From NCBI RefSeq assembly GCF_001011155.1, contig NZ_CP011479.1, positions 3,800,501 to 3,864,500 of the forward strand: DNA of 64,000 bases, given 5' to 3'. Shown here one piece after another: positions 45,172 to 54,547 of this stretch; position 1 is the stretch's first letter; each line of letters starts with the position of its first letter. The stretch is from Hoeflea sp. IMCC20628. GTDB taxonomy: Bacteria; Pseudomonadota; Alphaproteobacteria; Rhizobiales; Rhizobiaceae. The position numbers were made by a program, and so were the translations under genes. The notes beneath the pieces were generated by a model. It was not told the origin of the DNA and ran no database searches. It saw nothing but the letters and a program-made list of their open reading frames with translations.

Positions 45172-46056
45172 ATGACCAAGAAGGACAACAGCCGGGCTGT
45201 CGAGCTAGACATTGACGGCAAGAAGCGGGTTTTCGACATTGACGATCCGAAGCTGCCGGACTGGGTGGATGACAATACATTCTCCTCAGATGGTTATCCC
45301 TACAAAAAGAAACTGGACAGGGATGAGTATGAGGACACGCTGGAGGCGCTGCAGATCGAACTGGTCAAGGTCCAGACCTGGCTCGGCGAGACCGGCAACC
45401 GGGTTATTTCGGTGTTTGAAGGTCGCGACGCCGCCGGCAAGGGTGGATCGATCGGTGCGACACGCGCTTATATGAACCCACGCTCGGCGCGCATCGTGGC
45501 GCTGCCCAAGCCCACGGAGACGGAACGCGGGCAATGGTATTACCAGCGCTATGTCGATCACTTTCCCACCTCCGGCGAATTCGTGATGTTTGACCGCTCC
45601 TGGTACAACAGGGCTGGCGTCGAGCCGGTGATGGGCTTTTGCACGCCTGAGGAACACGCACACTTCCTCGAGGAAACCCCGCATTTCGAGCGCATGCCGG
45701 TGAAAGCCGGAATCCATTTGTTCAAGTTCTGGCTCAATATCGGCCGCGAGATGCAACTCAAGCGGTTTCACGACCGCCGACACAGCAAGCTCAAGGCCTG
45801 GAAACTGTCACCGATGGACATTGCCAGCCTGAACAAATGGGATGAATACACCGAGATGCGCGATCTGATGCTGAAGGAGACCCACACCGATCATGCCCCC
45901 TGGACGGTGGTGCGTGCCAATGACAAACGCCGGGCCCGCATCAACGTCATCCGCACAATTTTGACCCAGCTTCCCTATGCCGGCAAGGACAAGGGCGCGA
46001 TCGGAGATCTGGACGAAAACATCGTCGGAGAAGGCGTTGATGCAGTTAAAGGCTGA
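45172..46056 (+). CDS. ppk2: Polyphosphate kinase 2
   Basis: PPK2-family kinase of 294 aa. Walker A is [14 protein letters not shown] (82-95), Walker B is [13 protein letters not shown] (about 145) and the lid module carries basic residues ([18 protein letters not shown]). Class I PPK2 enzymes of this length use polyphosphate to make GTP or ATP from the diphosphate; direction and nucleotide choice cannot be told here. The ribosome binding site aaagga precedes ATG 45172. It is 1.6 kb from the divergent phosphate regulon, a functional fit, though fumC lies between. Confidence 0.93.
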   Translation: MTKKDNSRAVELDIDGKKRVFDIDDPKLPDWVDDNTFSSDGYPYKKKLDRDEYEDTLEALQIELVKVQTWLGETGNRVISVFEGRDAAGKGGSIGATRAYMNPRSARIVALPKPTETERGQWYYQRYVDHFPTSGEFVMFDRSWYNRAGVEPVMGFCTPEEHAHFLEETPHFERMPVKAGIHLFKFWLNIGREMQLKRFHDRRHSKLKAWKLSPMDIASLNKWDEYTEMRDLMLKETHTDHAPWTVVRANDKRRARINVIRTILTQLPYAGKDKGAIGDLDENIVGEGVDAVKG

Positions 46057-46202
46057 CACGGAGGAGCGCCCGCGGGATCGGTGAAAAAAAGCGGTACGGC
46101 GCATGTAAGTGGTCAAACGGACCTAAACAGCGCTTGCGAGGCGTCCAGTCGCCCGAAATCCCTCGTTTTTGCATCCAACTTGAGGATTATCCCGGAAAAT
46201 AG

Positions 46203-46216
46203 TGACGTTTACGTCA
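46203..46216 (+). promoter_or_regulatory. Candidate MerR/LiuR-type operator upstream of fadD
   Basis: Palindrome tgacgt-tt-acgtca, perfect over 6-bp arms, 124 bp before the fadD start codon. It shares acgtttacg with the dyad before the beta-oxidation operon at 5963-5971. It lies in a 283-bp gap that otherwise holds no supported gene. Confidence 0.65.
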
Positions 46217-46339
46217 AGGGAAGGCATTGCAACCAAGGCAGCACCACTCTAAATCTTTTAGTCAAGACGGATGCAGGGTGGGGGCCCGATAGCGAGCCAG
46301 AAGGTAACGCGCATCCGAACAGATGAGGGAGTGAGAGAC

Positions 46340-48022
46340 ATGACAAACACTGCTGCCGCCGACCGTATTTGGCTTCCATCCTATCCACCCAACACGCCCG
46401 CTGAAATTGCGCCATTGGCCCATGCCTCGGTTGCGGCGCTGATTGAAGATTCGTTCAAGCGGTTCGCTGATCGTCCGGCCTATACCTGCATGGGCAAGAC
46501 CATCACCTATTCACAAATGGAGCAACTGACGACGTCACTGGGCGCCTGGCTGCAATCCCTGGGCCTTGAAAAGGGCGACCGGGTTGCGCTGATGATGCCG
46601 AACATTCTGCAGATGCCGGTGGCGATGGCAGCGGTGCTGCGCGCTGGATATACGGTGGTCAACGTCAACCCGCTCTACACGCCGCGCGAACTCGAGCACC
46701 AGCTCAAGGATTCCGGCGCCAAGGCGATCATCATTCTCGAGAATTTTGCCATTACCCTGCAACAGGTCATTGCCCGTACCGACGTCAAGCATGTCTGCGT
46801 AGCGACAATGGGCGATCTTCTCGGACTGAAGGGCCATCTGGTCAATTTCGTTGTCCGCAAGGTCAAGAAAATGGTGCCCGAATGGTCGCTTCCAGGTCAC
46901 GTCGGATTCAAGGCAGCGGTGGCCGCTGGTCAGGGCAAAAAACTGAGGCCAGCCGACATAAAGCCGACCGACGTGGCGTTTCTGCAATATACCGGCGGCA
47001 CTACGGGTGTGTCGAAGGGCGCCACACTTCTCAATTCAAATGTGCTGGCAAACGCGGCACAAAATGACCTGTGGCTTCCAGCTGCCTTCATCAAGAAGCC
47101 GAAGCCCGACGTGCTGGTCTATGTCTGCGCGCTGCCGCTTTATCACATCTTCGCACTGACTGTGAACGCGCTGATGGGCATGGCACAAGGTGCCCACAAC
47201 ATCCTGATCCCGAACCCGCGCGACATTCCGGGCTTCGTCAAGGAACTCGGTAAATACGAATTCCACGTGTTCCCCGGTCTCAATACGCTGTTCAATGCGC
47301 TGCTCAACAATGATGACTTCCAGAAGCTGAATTTCAAGCCGCTGCTGCTGTCACTGGGTGGCGGCATGGCCGTGCAGCGTCCGGTTGCTGATCGCTGGAA
47401 GGCATTGACCGGCTGTGTCATCTCTGAGGGCTATGGTCTCTCCGAAACATCACCGGTGGCGACGGCCAACCGGTTTGATGCCGATGATTTCTCCGGCACC
47501 ATCGGCCTTCCCCTGCCCTCGACCTTTATCGACATTCGCGACGAGGATGGCAAAGCTGTACCGCTCGGAGAGGTCGGTGAGATTTGCATCAGGGGGCCGC
47601 AGGTAATGGCGGGCTACTGGAACCGTGACGACGAGACCGAAAAGGTGATGACCAGCGATGGCTATTTCCGCTCGGGCGACATGGGCATCATGGACGACAA
47701 GGGCTACACCAAGATCGTCGACCGCAAGAAGGACATGATCCTGGTGTCGGGATTCAATGTCTATCCCAACGAGATCGAGGAGTTTGCGGTATCGCATCCG
47801 GGTATTCTCGAGGCAGCAGCAATCGCGGTGCCGGATGAGCATTCCGGTGAAGCGGTGAAGCTGTTCATCGTCCGCAAGGATGCGAGCCTCACCGAAGCCG
47901 ATGTCAAAGCCCATTGCGCTACCGGTCTGACCAACTACAAGCGGCCCAAGATCGTCGTGTTCAAGGATGAGCTGCCAAAGACAAATGTCGGCAAGATCCT
48001 GCGCCGCGAGCTGCGCGACTAG
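46340..48022 (+). CDS. fadD: Long-chain-fatty-acid--CoA ligase
   Basis: AMP-forming acyl-CoA synthetase of 560 aa that activates fatty acids with ATP and CoA. The P-loop YTGGTTGVSKGATL (about 214), the A5 motif GYGLSETSPVA (about 370), A7 YFRSGDMGIMDDKGYTKIVDRKKDMILVSGFNVYPNEIE and the catalytic Lys near the C-terminus (PKTNVGKILRREL) are present. The ribosome binding site gagggag precedes ATG 46340. It supplies substrate to the dehydrogenases at 6-13 kb, and a similar operator in both upstream regions suggests joint control. Confidence 0.94.
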   Translation: MTNTAAADRIWLPSYPPNTPAEIAPLAHASVAALIEDSFKRFADRPAYTCMGKTITYSQMEQLTTSLGAWLQSLGLEKGDRVALMMPNILQMPVAMAAVLRAGYTVVNVNPLYTPRELEHQLKDSGAKAIIILENFAITLQQVIARTDVKHVCVATMGDLLGLKGHLVNFVVRKVKKMVPEWSLPGHVGFKAAVAAGQGKKLRPADIKPTDVAFLQYTGGTTGVSKGATLLNSNVLANAAQNDLWLPAAFIKKPKPDVLVYVCALPLYHIFALTVNALMGMAQGAHNILIPNPRDIPGFVKELGKYEFHVFPGLNTLFNALLNNDDFQKLNFKPLLLSLGGGMAVQRPVADRWKALTGCVISEGYGLSETSPVATANRFDADDFSGTIGLPLPSTFIDIRDEDGKAVPLGEVGEICIRGPQVMAGYWNRDDETEKVMTSDGYFRSGDMGIMDDKGYTKIVDRKKDMILVSGFNVYPNEIEEFAVSHPGILEAAAIAVPDEHSGEAVKLFIVRKDASLTEADVKAHCATGLTNYKRPKIVVFKDELPKTNVGKILRRELRD

Positions 48023-48071
48023 CAGTCCGAACGGTCCGACCTGCATCGACAAGACTGCCGAAACACACAAT

Positions 48072-48106
48072 GAGGCCCGCTGAAAACTTGATTTTCAGCG
48101 GGCCTC
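48072..48106. terminator. 15-bp perfect hairpin between fadD and pgi
   Basis: Arms 48072-48086 and 48092-48106 pair perfectly (gaggcccgctgaaaa) around a 5-nt loop, 50 bp after fadD. No T run follows on either strand, so it is not a classical intrinsic terminator. It may end transcription with help from Rho or protect the fadD message. Confidence 0.5.
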
Positions 48107-48143
48107 GCCGCATAGGTGGGCGATCTAAATGGAGGTCCTTTCT

Positions 48144-49781
48144 GTGTCGCGAAACATTTCCCTGGCTCTGTCTCACCTCAAGTCCCACCGCGACAGCGGC
48201 GCTGTCACGGATATGCGGGCAGTCTTTTTGGCCGATCCGGACCGCGCCCGGCGATATACCGTCGGACTTGATGATCTGCGGATGGACTTTTCCAAATGCG
48301 CCATCGATGACACCACGCTGACACTGCTGAATGACCTTGCCCGGGCAGCAGATGTTGGAGCCCAGCGCGACCGGATGTTTGCGGGCGACGCGATCAACCT
48401 GACCGAAGGCCGCGCCGTGCTGCACACGGCCTTGCGCGCCGGCCCGGATGAAGACATCCGGGTTGACGGCGAAAATATTGTGCCGCAGGTCCATGCGGTG
48501 CTCGGCGCGATGGGAGACTTCACCGACGGCGTTCGCAATGGATCGATTTGCGGCGCAACCGGCAAGGCCTTCACCGATGTGATCAATATCGGCATCGGCG
48601 GCTCCGATCTCGGGCCTGTGATGGCGACACTGGCGCTGGCGCCCTATCATGACGGGCCGCGGGTGCATTTTGTTTCCAATGTCGACGGCGCCCATATCGC
48701 CGACACGCTGCCCGGTCTCGACCCGGAGACAACGCTGGTCATCGTCGCCTCCAAGACCTTCACCACCATCGAGACCATGACCAATGCCGCAACTGCACGC
48801 GAGTTCATTGTCTCAAAGCTGGGTGAAGATGCGGTGGCAAAGCACTTTGCCGCCGTCTCCACAGCACTCGACAAAGTGGCCAAATTCGGTCTCGACGAGA
48901 CCCGGGTGTTCGGATTCTGGGATTGGGTCGGCGGCCGCTATTCGCTGTGGTCGGCCATCGGACTGCCGCTGATGCTTGCCATCGGCCGCGACGATTTCAG
49001 TGCATTTCTGGCCGGCGCGCGCGCCATGGACGCGCATTTCAAGACAGCACCCGTGGACGAGAACCTGCCCATGCTTCTAGGCTTGCTCGGTGTCTGGCAT
49101 CGTCTGGCCTGCCAGTATCCCAGCCGGGCAATCATCCCCTATGAGCAGCGGCTGTCGCGCTTTCCGGCCTATCTGCAGCAGCTCGACATGGAATCAAACG
49201 GCAAATCCGTGGACATTGACGGCAAGGCGCTTGAGACCGCCTCCGGACCGACCGTCTGGGGTGAACCGGGCACCAATGGCCAGCATGCATTTTTCCAGCT
49301 TCTGCATCAGGGCACCGACGTCATTCCGGTGGAGTTCATGATCGCCGCCAATGGCCATGAACCGCAGCTCAAGCATCAGCACCAGTTGTTGATCGCCAAT
49401 TGCCTAGCGCAATCGGAAGCGCTGATGCGTGGCCGGACCCGTGAGGAGGCCCGCAGCCAGCTGATCGCCAGTGGTGTCTCAGAGACTGAAGCCGACCGGC
49501 TTGCGCCACACAAGACATTCCCGGGCAACCGGCCTTCGATCACGCTGGTGCATGACCGACTGACGCCATTTTCGCTTGGCCGGCTGATCGCGCTTTATGA
49601 ACACCGGGTGTTCGTGGAAGCGCAGATCTTCGGCATCAACGCTTTTGACCAATGGGGCGTGGAACTGGGCAAGGAACTGGCGACCGGGCTGCTGCCCGTG
49701 GTCAAGGGCGAAAGCTCCGGCGAGGGCCATGACGCCTCGACGCTGATGCTGGCGGCAACCATTCGCAAGATGCGCGAATAG
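48144..49781 (+). CDS. pgi: Glucose-6-phosphate isomerase
   Basis: Isomerase of 545 aa linking glucose 6-phosphate and fructose 6-phosphate. Signatures are [32 protein letters not shown] (sugar phosphate contacts), [18 protein letters not shown] and [16 protein letters not shown] with catalytic residues nearby. The GTG at 48144 is preferred: GGAGG stands seven bases upstream, while ATG 48129, five codons earlier, lies before that Shine-Dalgarno sequence. It is convergent with the sugar kinase gene, only 6 bp apart. Confidence 0.94.
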   Translation: MSRNISLALSHLKSHRDSGAVTDMRAVFLADPDRARRYTVGLDDLRMDFSKCAIDDTTLTLLNDLARAADVGAQRDRMFAGDAINLTEGRAVLHTALRAGPDEDIRVDGENIVPQVHAVLGAMGDFTDGVRNGSICGATGKAFTDVINIGIGGSDLGPVMATLALAPYHDGPRVHFVSNVDGAHIADTLPGLDPETTLVIVASKTFTTIETMTNAATAREFIVSKLGEDAVAKHFAAVSTALDKVAKFGLDETRVFGFWDWVGGRYSLWSAIGLPLMLAIGRDDFSAFLAGARAMDAHFKTAPVDENLPMLLGLLGVWHRLACQYPSRAIIPYEQRLSRFPAYLQQLDMESNGKSVDIDGKALETASGPTVWGEPGTNGQHAFFQLLHQGTDVIPVEFMIAANGHEPQLKHQHQLLIANCLAQSEALMRGRTREEARSQLIASGVSETEADRLAPHKTFPGNRPSITLVHDRLTPFSLGRLIALYEHRVFVEAQIFGINAFDQWGVELGKELATGLLPVVKGESSGEGHDASTLMLAATIRKMRE

Positions 49782-49787
49782 AGCCGA

Positions 49788-50711
49788 TCAGAACCCGATT
49801 TCGCTGGCCCAGGGCGGATTGGCGCCGGGCCGCGAGACCGTGACGGCGGCAGCCTTGGCGCCGAGGCTGAGCGCGTTGGAGATGGCCTCGGCAGACAGTG
49901 AGCTGATCGCCTGTTTGGTCAGAAGATTGTCCCGCTTCAAGGACGCCAGGATGCCTGCATTGAAGGTATCGCCAGCGCCCACCGTATCGGCGACGGTGAC
50001 AGGCACTCCGTCAACTTCAACCGTGTGATCATTGCTAAACCCGATGGCGCCATTGGGACCGCGGGTGAAAACCACCAGGCTGGGGCCCTGCGCCAACCAG
50101 GTCCTGGCGGCAGTCTCCATGTCGGGCTGGCCGAACCATTCGAGATCTTCGTCCGACATCTTGACGATATCGCTCATCGCCATCATCCGGTCGATGCGGG
50201 CCCGGTGCTTGGCGGTATCGGTGATGAAGCCGGGGCGGATGTTGGGATCAAGCGAGATCACCCGCGATCCGTGCTCGCGCCGCATCAGGCTTTCATAGGT
50301 CGAACCGCAGGGCTCCGGGATCAGGCTGATCGCGCCGAAATGTAACGCTTCCACATCACCGCCAAGAGCCGGCAAATGGGCTTCGGTAATCATCCGGCCT
50401 GCGGTGTTCTCGTCGAAAAAGGCATAGCTCGCCTGACCGTTGACGAGCCGCACAAAGGCCAGCGTCGTGTTCAGGTCAAGCGTCGCGCAAGGGCTGTGGT
50501 CAACGCCGCTCGCGGTCAGCGCTTCGCGCAGGATATCGCCGAACATGTCGCTCGACAGTCCGGTGAAAAAGCTTGTGTCGAGCCCGAGACGGCCAAGCGC
50601 CAACGCCGTATTGAACACCGCGCCACCGGCATAGGGCGAAAACGCATCCTCGCCTGCGGTCGTGGTCCGAGGCAGCATGTCGATGAGGGCCTCACCACAG
50701 CAAATGATCAT
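49788..50711 (-). CDS. PfkB-family carbohydrate kinase, probably fructokinase
   Basis: Ribokinase/PfkB-type kinase of 307 aa. It begins MIICCGEALIDMLP with the glycine-rich GGAVFNTALALGRLG at about 29-43, has the lid region FFDENTAGRMI and ends with the PfkB signature VADTVGAGDTFNAGIL, in which Asp is the catalytic base. The position next to pgi (convergent) suits a fructokinase giving fructose 6-phosphate. Other sugars are possible, since specificity is not readable. Confidence 0.88.
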   Translation of the reverse strand: MIICCGEALIDMLPRTTTAGEDAFSPYAGGAVFNTALALGRLGLDTSFFTGLSSDMFGDILREALTASGVDHSPCATLDLNTTLAFVRLVNGQASYAFFDENTAGRMITEAHLPALGGDVEALHFGAISLIPEPCGSTYESLMRREHGSRVISLDPNIRPGFITDTAKHRARIDRMMAMSDIVKMSDEDLEWFGQPDMETAARTWLAQGPSLVVFTRGPNGAIGFSNDHTVEVDGVPVTVADTVGAGDTFNAGILASLKRDNLLTKQAISSLSAEAISNALSLGAKAAAVTVSRPGANPPWASEIGF

Positions 50712-50751
50712 CGATTAACTCCCCCTGACCGGTCAGTGCGGCCTGTTGTTG

Positions 50752-51450
50752 TCACTGTCCCGGCAATTCGGAAACGCCGCCATGCTTGCCCGACCAGTCA
50801 AGTGGTGCATCGAGAAAGGCCCCGACAGAGGCCAGCGTCGCCGGATCAAAAGCCTGCTTCTTCGTCGCCGCGGCGAGCACATCGCGCCAGGTGGCGAGGT
50901 AATGCAGCTTGACCTTGCCAGAGGCAAAGCGCTGCTCTGCTTCGGCAAAAATTCCATAGTAGAAAAGCGCAATGCCGTGATCGACAGTGCAGCCCGCCTC
51001 GCGGATGGCGTCGATGAAGGTGAACATCGAGCCGCCGGCCGTGGTCAGATCCTCGATTACCAGAACCCGCGAGCCCTCCCGCAATTCGCCCTCGATCTGC
51101 GCATTGCGGCCATGACCCTTGGGCTTCTTGCGAACATAGATCATCGGCAGCGCCAGGCGCTCGGCCAGGAAGGCTGCGAAGGGAATGCCTGCCGTCTCGC
51201 CGCCGGCGATGCAGTCGAACTGCTCGAAGCCGGCTTCTGACAGAACCGTTGCTGCGGCGAAATCCATCACAGCCGAGCGGATTCGCGGATAGGAAATCAG
51301 CTTGCGGCAGTCAATGTAGACCGGGCTCTTCATTCCGGAAGCCAGTGTGTATGGCTCGGTGGAATTGAAATGTACCGCGCCGATTTCCAGCAACTGATGG
51401 GCGACGAGGTCAGCGATCTTGGCCTTGTCAGGAAATGTATTGGAAAACAT
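50752..51450 (-). CDS. pyrE: Orotate phosphoribosyltransferase
   Basis: Pyrimidine enzyme of 232 aa that joins orotate and PRPP to form OMP. The PRPP-binding motif [14 protein letters not shown] is intact; [14 protein letters not shown] and [17 protein letters not shown] belong to the family, as does the flexible loop [16 protein letters not shown]. Start MFSNTF at 51450 agrees with the family; a longer frame starting 14 codons upstream is unlikely. It follows pyrC on the same strand, so two pyrimidine steps are grouped, with the kinase gene 41 bp after it. Confidence 0.94.
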   Translation of the reverse strand: MFSNTFPDKAKIADLVAHQLLEIGAVHFNSTEPYTLASGMKSPVYIDCRKLISYPRIRSAVMDFAAATVLSEAGFEQFDCIAGGETAGIPFAAFLAERLALPMIYVRKKPKGHGRNAQIEGELREGSRVLVIEDLTTAGGSMFTFIDAIREAGCTVDHGIALFYYGIFAEAEQRFASGKVKLHYLATWRDVLAAATKKQAFDPATLASVGAFLDAPLDWSGKHGGVSELPGQ

Positions 51451-51549
51451 CGGTATCACCCCAGTTCGTGATCGGTCACTCTCCACCGGCAAGTCTCAGT
51501 CCGATGCTGGCGCTGCAAATATCAGCTAGGTGCGGCTGATGAAAGCATT

Positions 51550-52587
51550 TTAGGCAACTTCCCAGTGGATGGGCAAAAGCGGATCGAAAACCGTGACCGG
51601 CCCGTCGCCGGTTTCAATCTTGTCCGGCCAGACCACCGGCGCCTCGCGCCGCACCAGCCGAACCATCTCCTGATTGACCGGAAGGCCATACCAGGCGGGG
51701 CCGTTGAGGCTGGCAAATCCGGCCAGCTTGTCGAGTGCCTTGTCCTCCTCAAAGATGTGAGCGAGGCAGGACAGAGTGTTGATCGAGGTGAAGATGCCGG
51801 CGCAACCGCAGGCGCATTCCTTCAGCGGATCGACATGCGGGGCCGAATCGGTGCCGAGGAAAAAGCGGCTGTCGCCCGAGGTTGCGGCCTTGCGCAGCGC
51901 CAGACGATGACTCTCGCGCTTGGCCACCGGCAGGCAATAGTAATGCGGCTTGATGCCACCGGCGAGAATGGCGTTGCGGTTGATGATCAGATGATGGGTG
52001 GTGATGCTGGCGGCCAGATTGGTGTCCGCTCCCATCACATAGTCCACACCATTGGATGTGGTGACGTGCTCGAGCGTGATCTTCAGTTCCGGCAACTTGC
52101 TGCGCAGTGGATCGAGCACAGTTTCGATGAAGACAGCCTCGCGGTCAAAAATATCGACCGTTGCATCGGTGACTTCGCCATGAATGCACAGTGGCATGCC
52201 GATCTCCGCCATCTTTTCCAGCACCGGCATGACCTTGCCCAGATCCCGCACACCGGAACTGGAATTGGTGGTCGCACCCGCCGGATAGAGTTTGACGGCG
52301 GTCACAAGACCCGAGGCATGGGCGCTGGCGACATCGGCGGCATCGGTACCCTCGGTCAGATAGAGCGTCATCAACGGGGTGAAATCCATCCCCTTCGGCA
52401 AGGCGGCCAGAATGCGGTCGCGATAGGCCAGCGCATCCGCGCTGGTGACTACCGGCGGCATCAGATTGGGCATGATGATGGCGCGGGCGAAATCGCGAGC
52501 CGAATAGGGCAGCACGCCTTCCATCATGGCGCCGTCACGCAAATGCAGGTGCCAGTCATCGGGCCTGGGGATGGTGATTTCGTCCAT
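51550..52587 (-). CDS. pyrC: Dihydroorotase
   Basis: Class II dihydroorotase of 345 aa, an amidohydrolase forming dihydroorotate from carbamoyl aspartate. Metal ligands are visible: HLHLRD at 13-18, the lysine expected to be carboxylated in [16 protein letters not shown], His in LCIHGEV and ITLEHVTT, and Asp in FLGTDSAPH. Length is the class II norm. GGAG precedes ATG 52587. pyrE follows 99 bp downstream. Confidence 0.95.
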   Translation of the reverse strand: MDEITIPRPDDWHLHLRDGAMMEGVLPYSARDFARAIIMPNLMPPVVTSADALAYRDRILAALPKGMDFTPLMTLYLTEGTDAADVASAHASGLVTAVKLYPAGATTNSSSGVRDLGKVMPVLEKMAEIGMPLCIHGEVTDATVDIFDREAVFIETVLDPLRSKLPELKITLEHVTTSNGVDYVMGADTNLAASITTHHLIINRNAILAGGIKPHYYCLPVAKRESHRLALRKAATSGDSRFFLGTDSAPHVDPLKECACGCAGIFTSINTLSCLAHIFEEDKALDKLAGFASLNGPAWYGLPVNQEMVRLVRREAPVVWPDKIETGDGPVTVFDPLLPIHWEVA

Positions 52588-52705
52588 GGTTCTGTTTACT
52601 CCATCGCCGCGTCAAATTGATGTGAGGCGGGTTGACCTTTCGCGCCCCGACGGGGACATATAACCCAAGCCTTTAGCAGGCAACAGGCAAGCAGGGAAAG
52701 AGAAC

Positions 52706-53494
52706 ATGGATCTTGGATTGACAGGAAAACGGGCCTTGGTGCTGGCCTCATCACGCGGACTCGGGCTCGGCATCGCCGAGGCACTCGCGGCGGAAGGCGC
52801 CAATGTGCTGATTACCGGACGTGACGCCGCCCGGTTGGGAGCCGCTGTCGACGCCATCAATGCGCGTGGCGCGGGGACCGCACGGTTTGTGGTTTCGGAC
52901 CTGTCAGACAAGGGCACACCGGCACTGCTGGAAGAGGCCGTTGACAAGGAATTCGGCGGGCTCGACATTCTGGTTAACAACACCGGTGGTCCGCCTCCCG
53001 GCTCCATGAGCGACGCCGATCTTTCCGTGGTGCACCGGCAGTTCGAAATCATGGTGCTGAGCGTGATGGACATCACCGCGCGGTTCTTGCCCGGCATGCG
53101 CGCGCAGGGCTGGGGCCGGGTGCTGACCGTAGCCTCCTCCGGCGTGATCCAGCCGATCCCCAATCTCGGTCTGTCCAATGCGCTGAGATCGACGCTGGGC
53201 GGCTGGTCGAAATCCATGGCCAACGAGACCGCCGGCGACGGCGTGACCTTCAATATGCTTCTGCCTGGACGGATTAACACCGACCGGCTGAAAGAACTCG
53301 ATACCGCAAACGCAAAGCGCTCCGGCAAGAGCATTGAAGATGTGTCGAAGGCCGCACAGGGGCAAATACCGGTCGGACGTTATGGCGCGGTGGAAGAGTT
53401 TGCCTCCACGGCTGCGTTCCTGGTCAGCGCGCGGGCTAGCTACATCAACGGATCGATGATCCGCTGCGATGGCGGCGCGATCAAGTCGATCTGA
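52706..53494 (+). CDS. SDR family protein with atypical catalytic site
   Basis: Short-chain dehydrogenase/reductase fold of 262 aa. The cofactor motif is ASSRGLGLGIAEALA (a variant of TGxxxGxG) and the NNTG motif reads LVNNTGGPPPG. The active-site Ser remains in VASSGVIQP, but the YxxxK pair is replaced in NLGLSNALRSTLGGWSK, where the Tyr position is Leu. This matches the beta-ketoacyl-reductase-like SDR subgroup that lacks a perfect catalytic tetrad. The reaction is unknown; a non-canonical reductase or non-enzymatic role is possible. GGGAAAGAG precedes ATG 52706, and a strong terminator follows. Confidence 0.88.
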   Translation: MDLGLTGKRALVLASSRGLGLGIAEALAAEGANVLITGRDAARLGAAVDAINARGAGTARFVVSDLSDKGTPALLEEAVDKEFGGLDILVNNTGGPPPGSMSDADLSVVHRQFEIMVLSVMDITARFLPGMRAQGWGRVLTVASSGVIQPIPNLGLSNALRSTLGGWSKSMANETAGDGVTFNMLLPGRINTDRLKELDTANAKRSGKSIEDVSKAAQGQIPVGRYGAVEEFASTAAFLVSARASYINGSMIRCDGGAIKSI

Positions 53495-53503
53495 TTCGAC
53501 ATG

Positions 53504-53534
53504 ACAACCGGGCCAGGATGGCCCGGTTGTTTTT
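53504..53534 (+). terminator. Rho-independent terminator after the SDR gene
   Basis: Eleven-bp stem acaaccgggcc/ggcccggttgt (53504-53514 with 53520-53530) with a 5-nt loop and T run, 9 bp after the stop codon. It also faces the end of the convergent transaminase gene. Confidence 0.92.
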
Positions 53535-53548
53535 CCTCAGGCGTCGGG

Positions 53549-54403
53549 TCAAACGGCGCGCGTGAGGCTTTCCTCGATATAGGTTTTTCGCAGATCCAGC
53601 GTCACGGGACCGGGCTTGCCGCCCGAGAGTTCAACACCGTCGATAGAAATCACCGGACCGACAAAGACAGACGCCGAGGTGATGAAAGCCTCGGCGGCGT
53701 TCCTGGCTTCCTCGATGCTGAACTCACGCTCTTCGATCTTTGTACCGCTCTTGGCGGCATAGGTCATCAATGCGGAGCGGGTGATGCCGGGCAGAATCGA
53801 ATGCGACAGCGGCCGGGTCACGATCGTGCCTTCGCGGGTGACGATGAAGGCGTTGTTCGACGTGCCCTCGGTCACCATTCCGTCGCGAACCATCCAGGCA
53901 TCGTCGGCGCCTCGGGATTTGGCTTCCATCTTGCCCAGCGAGGGATAGAGCAGTTGCACGGTCTTGATATCGCAGCGACCCCAGCGCAGGTCCGGGATCG
54001 AGATGATCTTCAAGCCGTTTTTCGCCGTCGCCGTGTCGATCAACGGGCGGCTCTGGGTAAACAGGACCAGCGTCGGCGTCAGTTTTTCGGTATCAAACAG
54101 AAAATCGCGGTCAATAGCGCCGCGGGTCATCTGCAGATAGACCATGCCTTCGTCGACGCTGTTGCGGCTGACCAGCTCGCGGTGGATCGTCAGCAAATCA
54201 TCATCGCTGACGGTAAAGCGCATGCCGAGTTCGTCGGCGGAGCGGTGCAGCCGCGCCATATGCGCCGGGAAATCGATGAGCTTCGAGCCGAGCACAGCTG
54301 CCACTTCATAGATGCCGTCGCCAAACAGGAAACCGCGGTCAAACACGGAGACTTTTGCCTCGTTCTCGGGCACATAGGCTCCGTTGACATAAACTGTGCG
54401 CAT
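53549..54403 (-). CDS. dat: D-amino-acid transaminase (class IV PLP aminotransferase)
   Basis: Fold-type IV aminotransferase of 284 aa, the normal size. It starts VYVNGAYVPENEAKVSVFDRGFLFGDGIYEV, typical for D-alanine aminotransferases. Lys147 in CDIKTVQLL is in the PLP Schiff-base position, and TEGTSNNAFIV and SHSILPGITRSALM are the C-terminal motifs. It probably interconverts D-alanine and D-glutamate for peptidoglycan; branched-chain or 4-amino-4-deoxychorismate activity is less likely given the N-terminal motif. ATG 54403 was chosen because the 29 codons before it have no family similarity. It is divergent from the DegT gene. Confidence 0.88.
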   Translation of the reverse strand: MRTVYVNGAYVPENEAKVSVFDRGFLFGDGIYEVAAVLGSKLIDFPAHMARLHRSADELGMRFTVSDDDLLTIHRELVSRNSVDEGMVYLQMTRGAIDRDFLFDTEKLTPTLVLFTQSRPLIDTATAKNGLKIISIPDLRWGRCDIKTVQLLYPSLGKMEAKSRGADDAWMVRDGMVTEGTSNNAFIVTREGTIVTRPLSHSILPGITRSALMTYAAKSGTKIEEREFSIEEARNAAEAFITSASVFVGPVISIDGVELSGGKPGPVTLDLRKTYIEESLTRAV

Positions 54404-54547
54404 CTCGATCCCCTTGTCTGTGGCTGCGTCCTGTCTTGCCAGAATTTCCGGCCCGCCGCCAACCGGTTTTTTCTTTAAAACACGGCGCAATCTCCGCGCA
54501 GGTTCGAAACGCTAGACCGGGGGCCTCCCGATTACCGGAACCCGCCC

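Noticed and set aside
51565-52620. Plus-strand open frame of 351 codons
   Set aside because: Antisense to pyrC; no family features or ribosome binding site.
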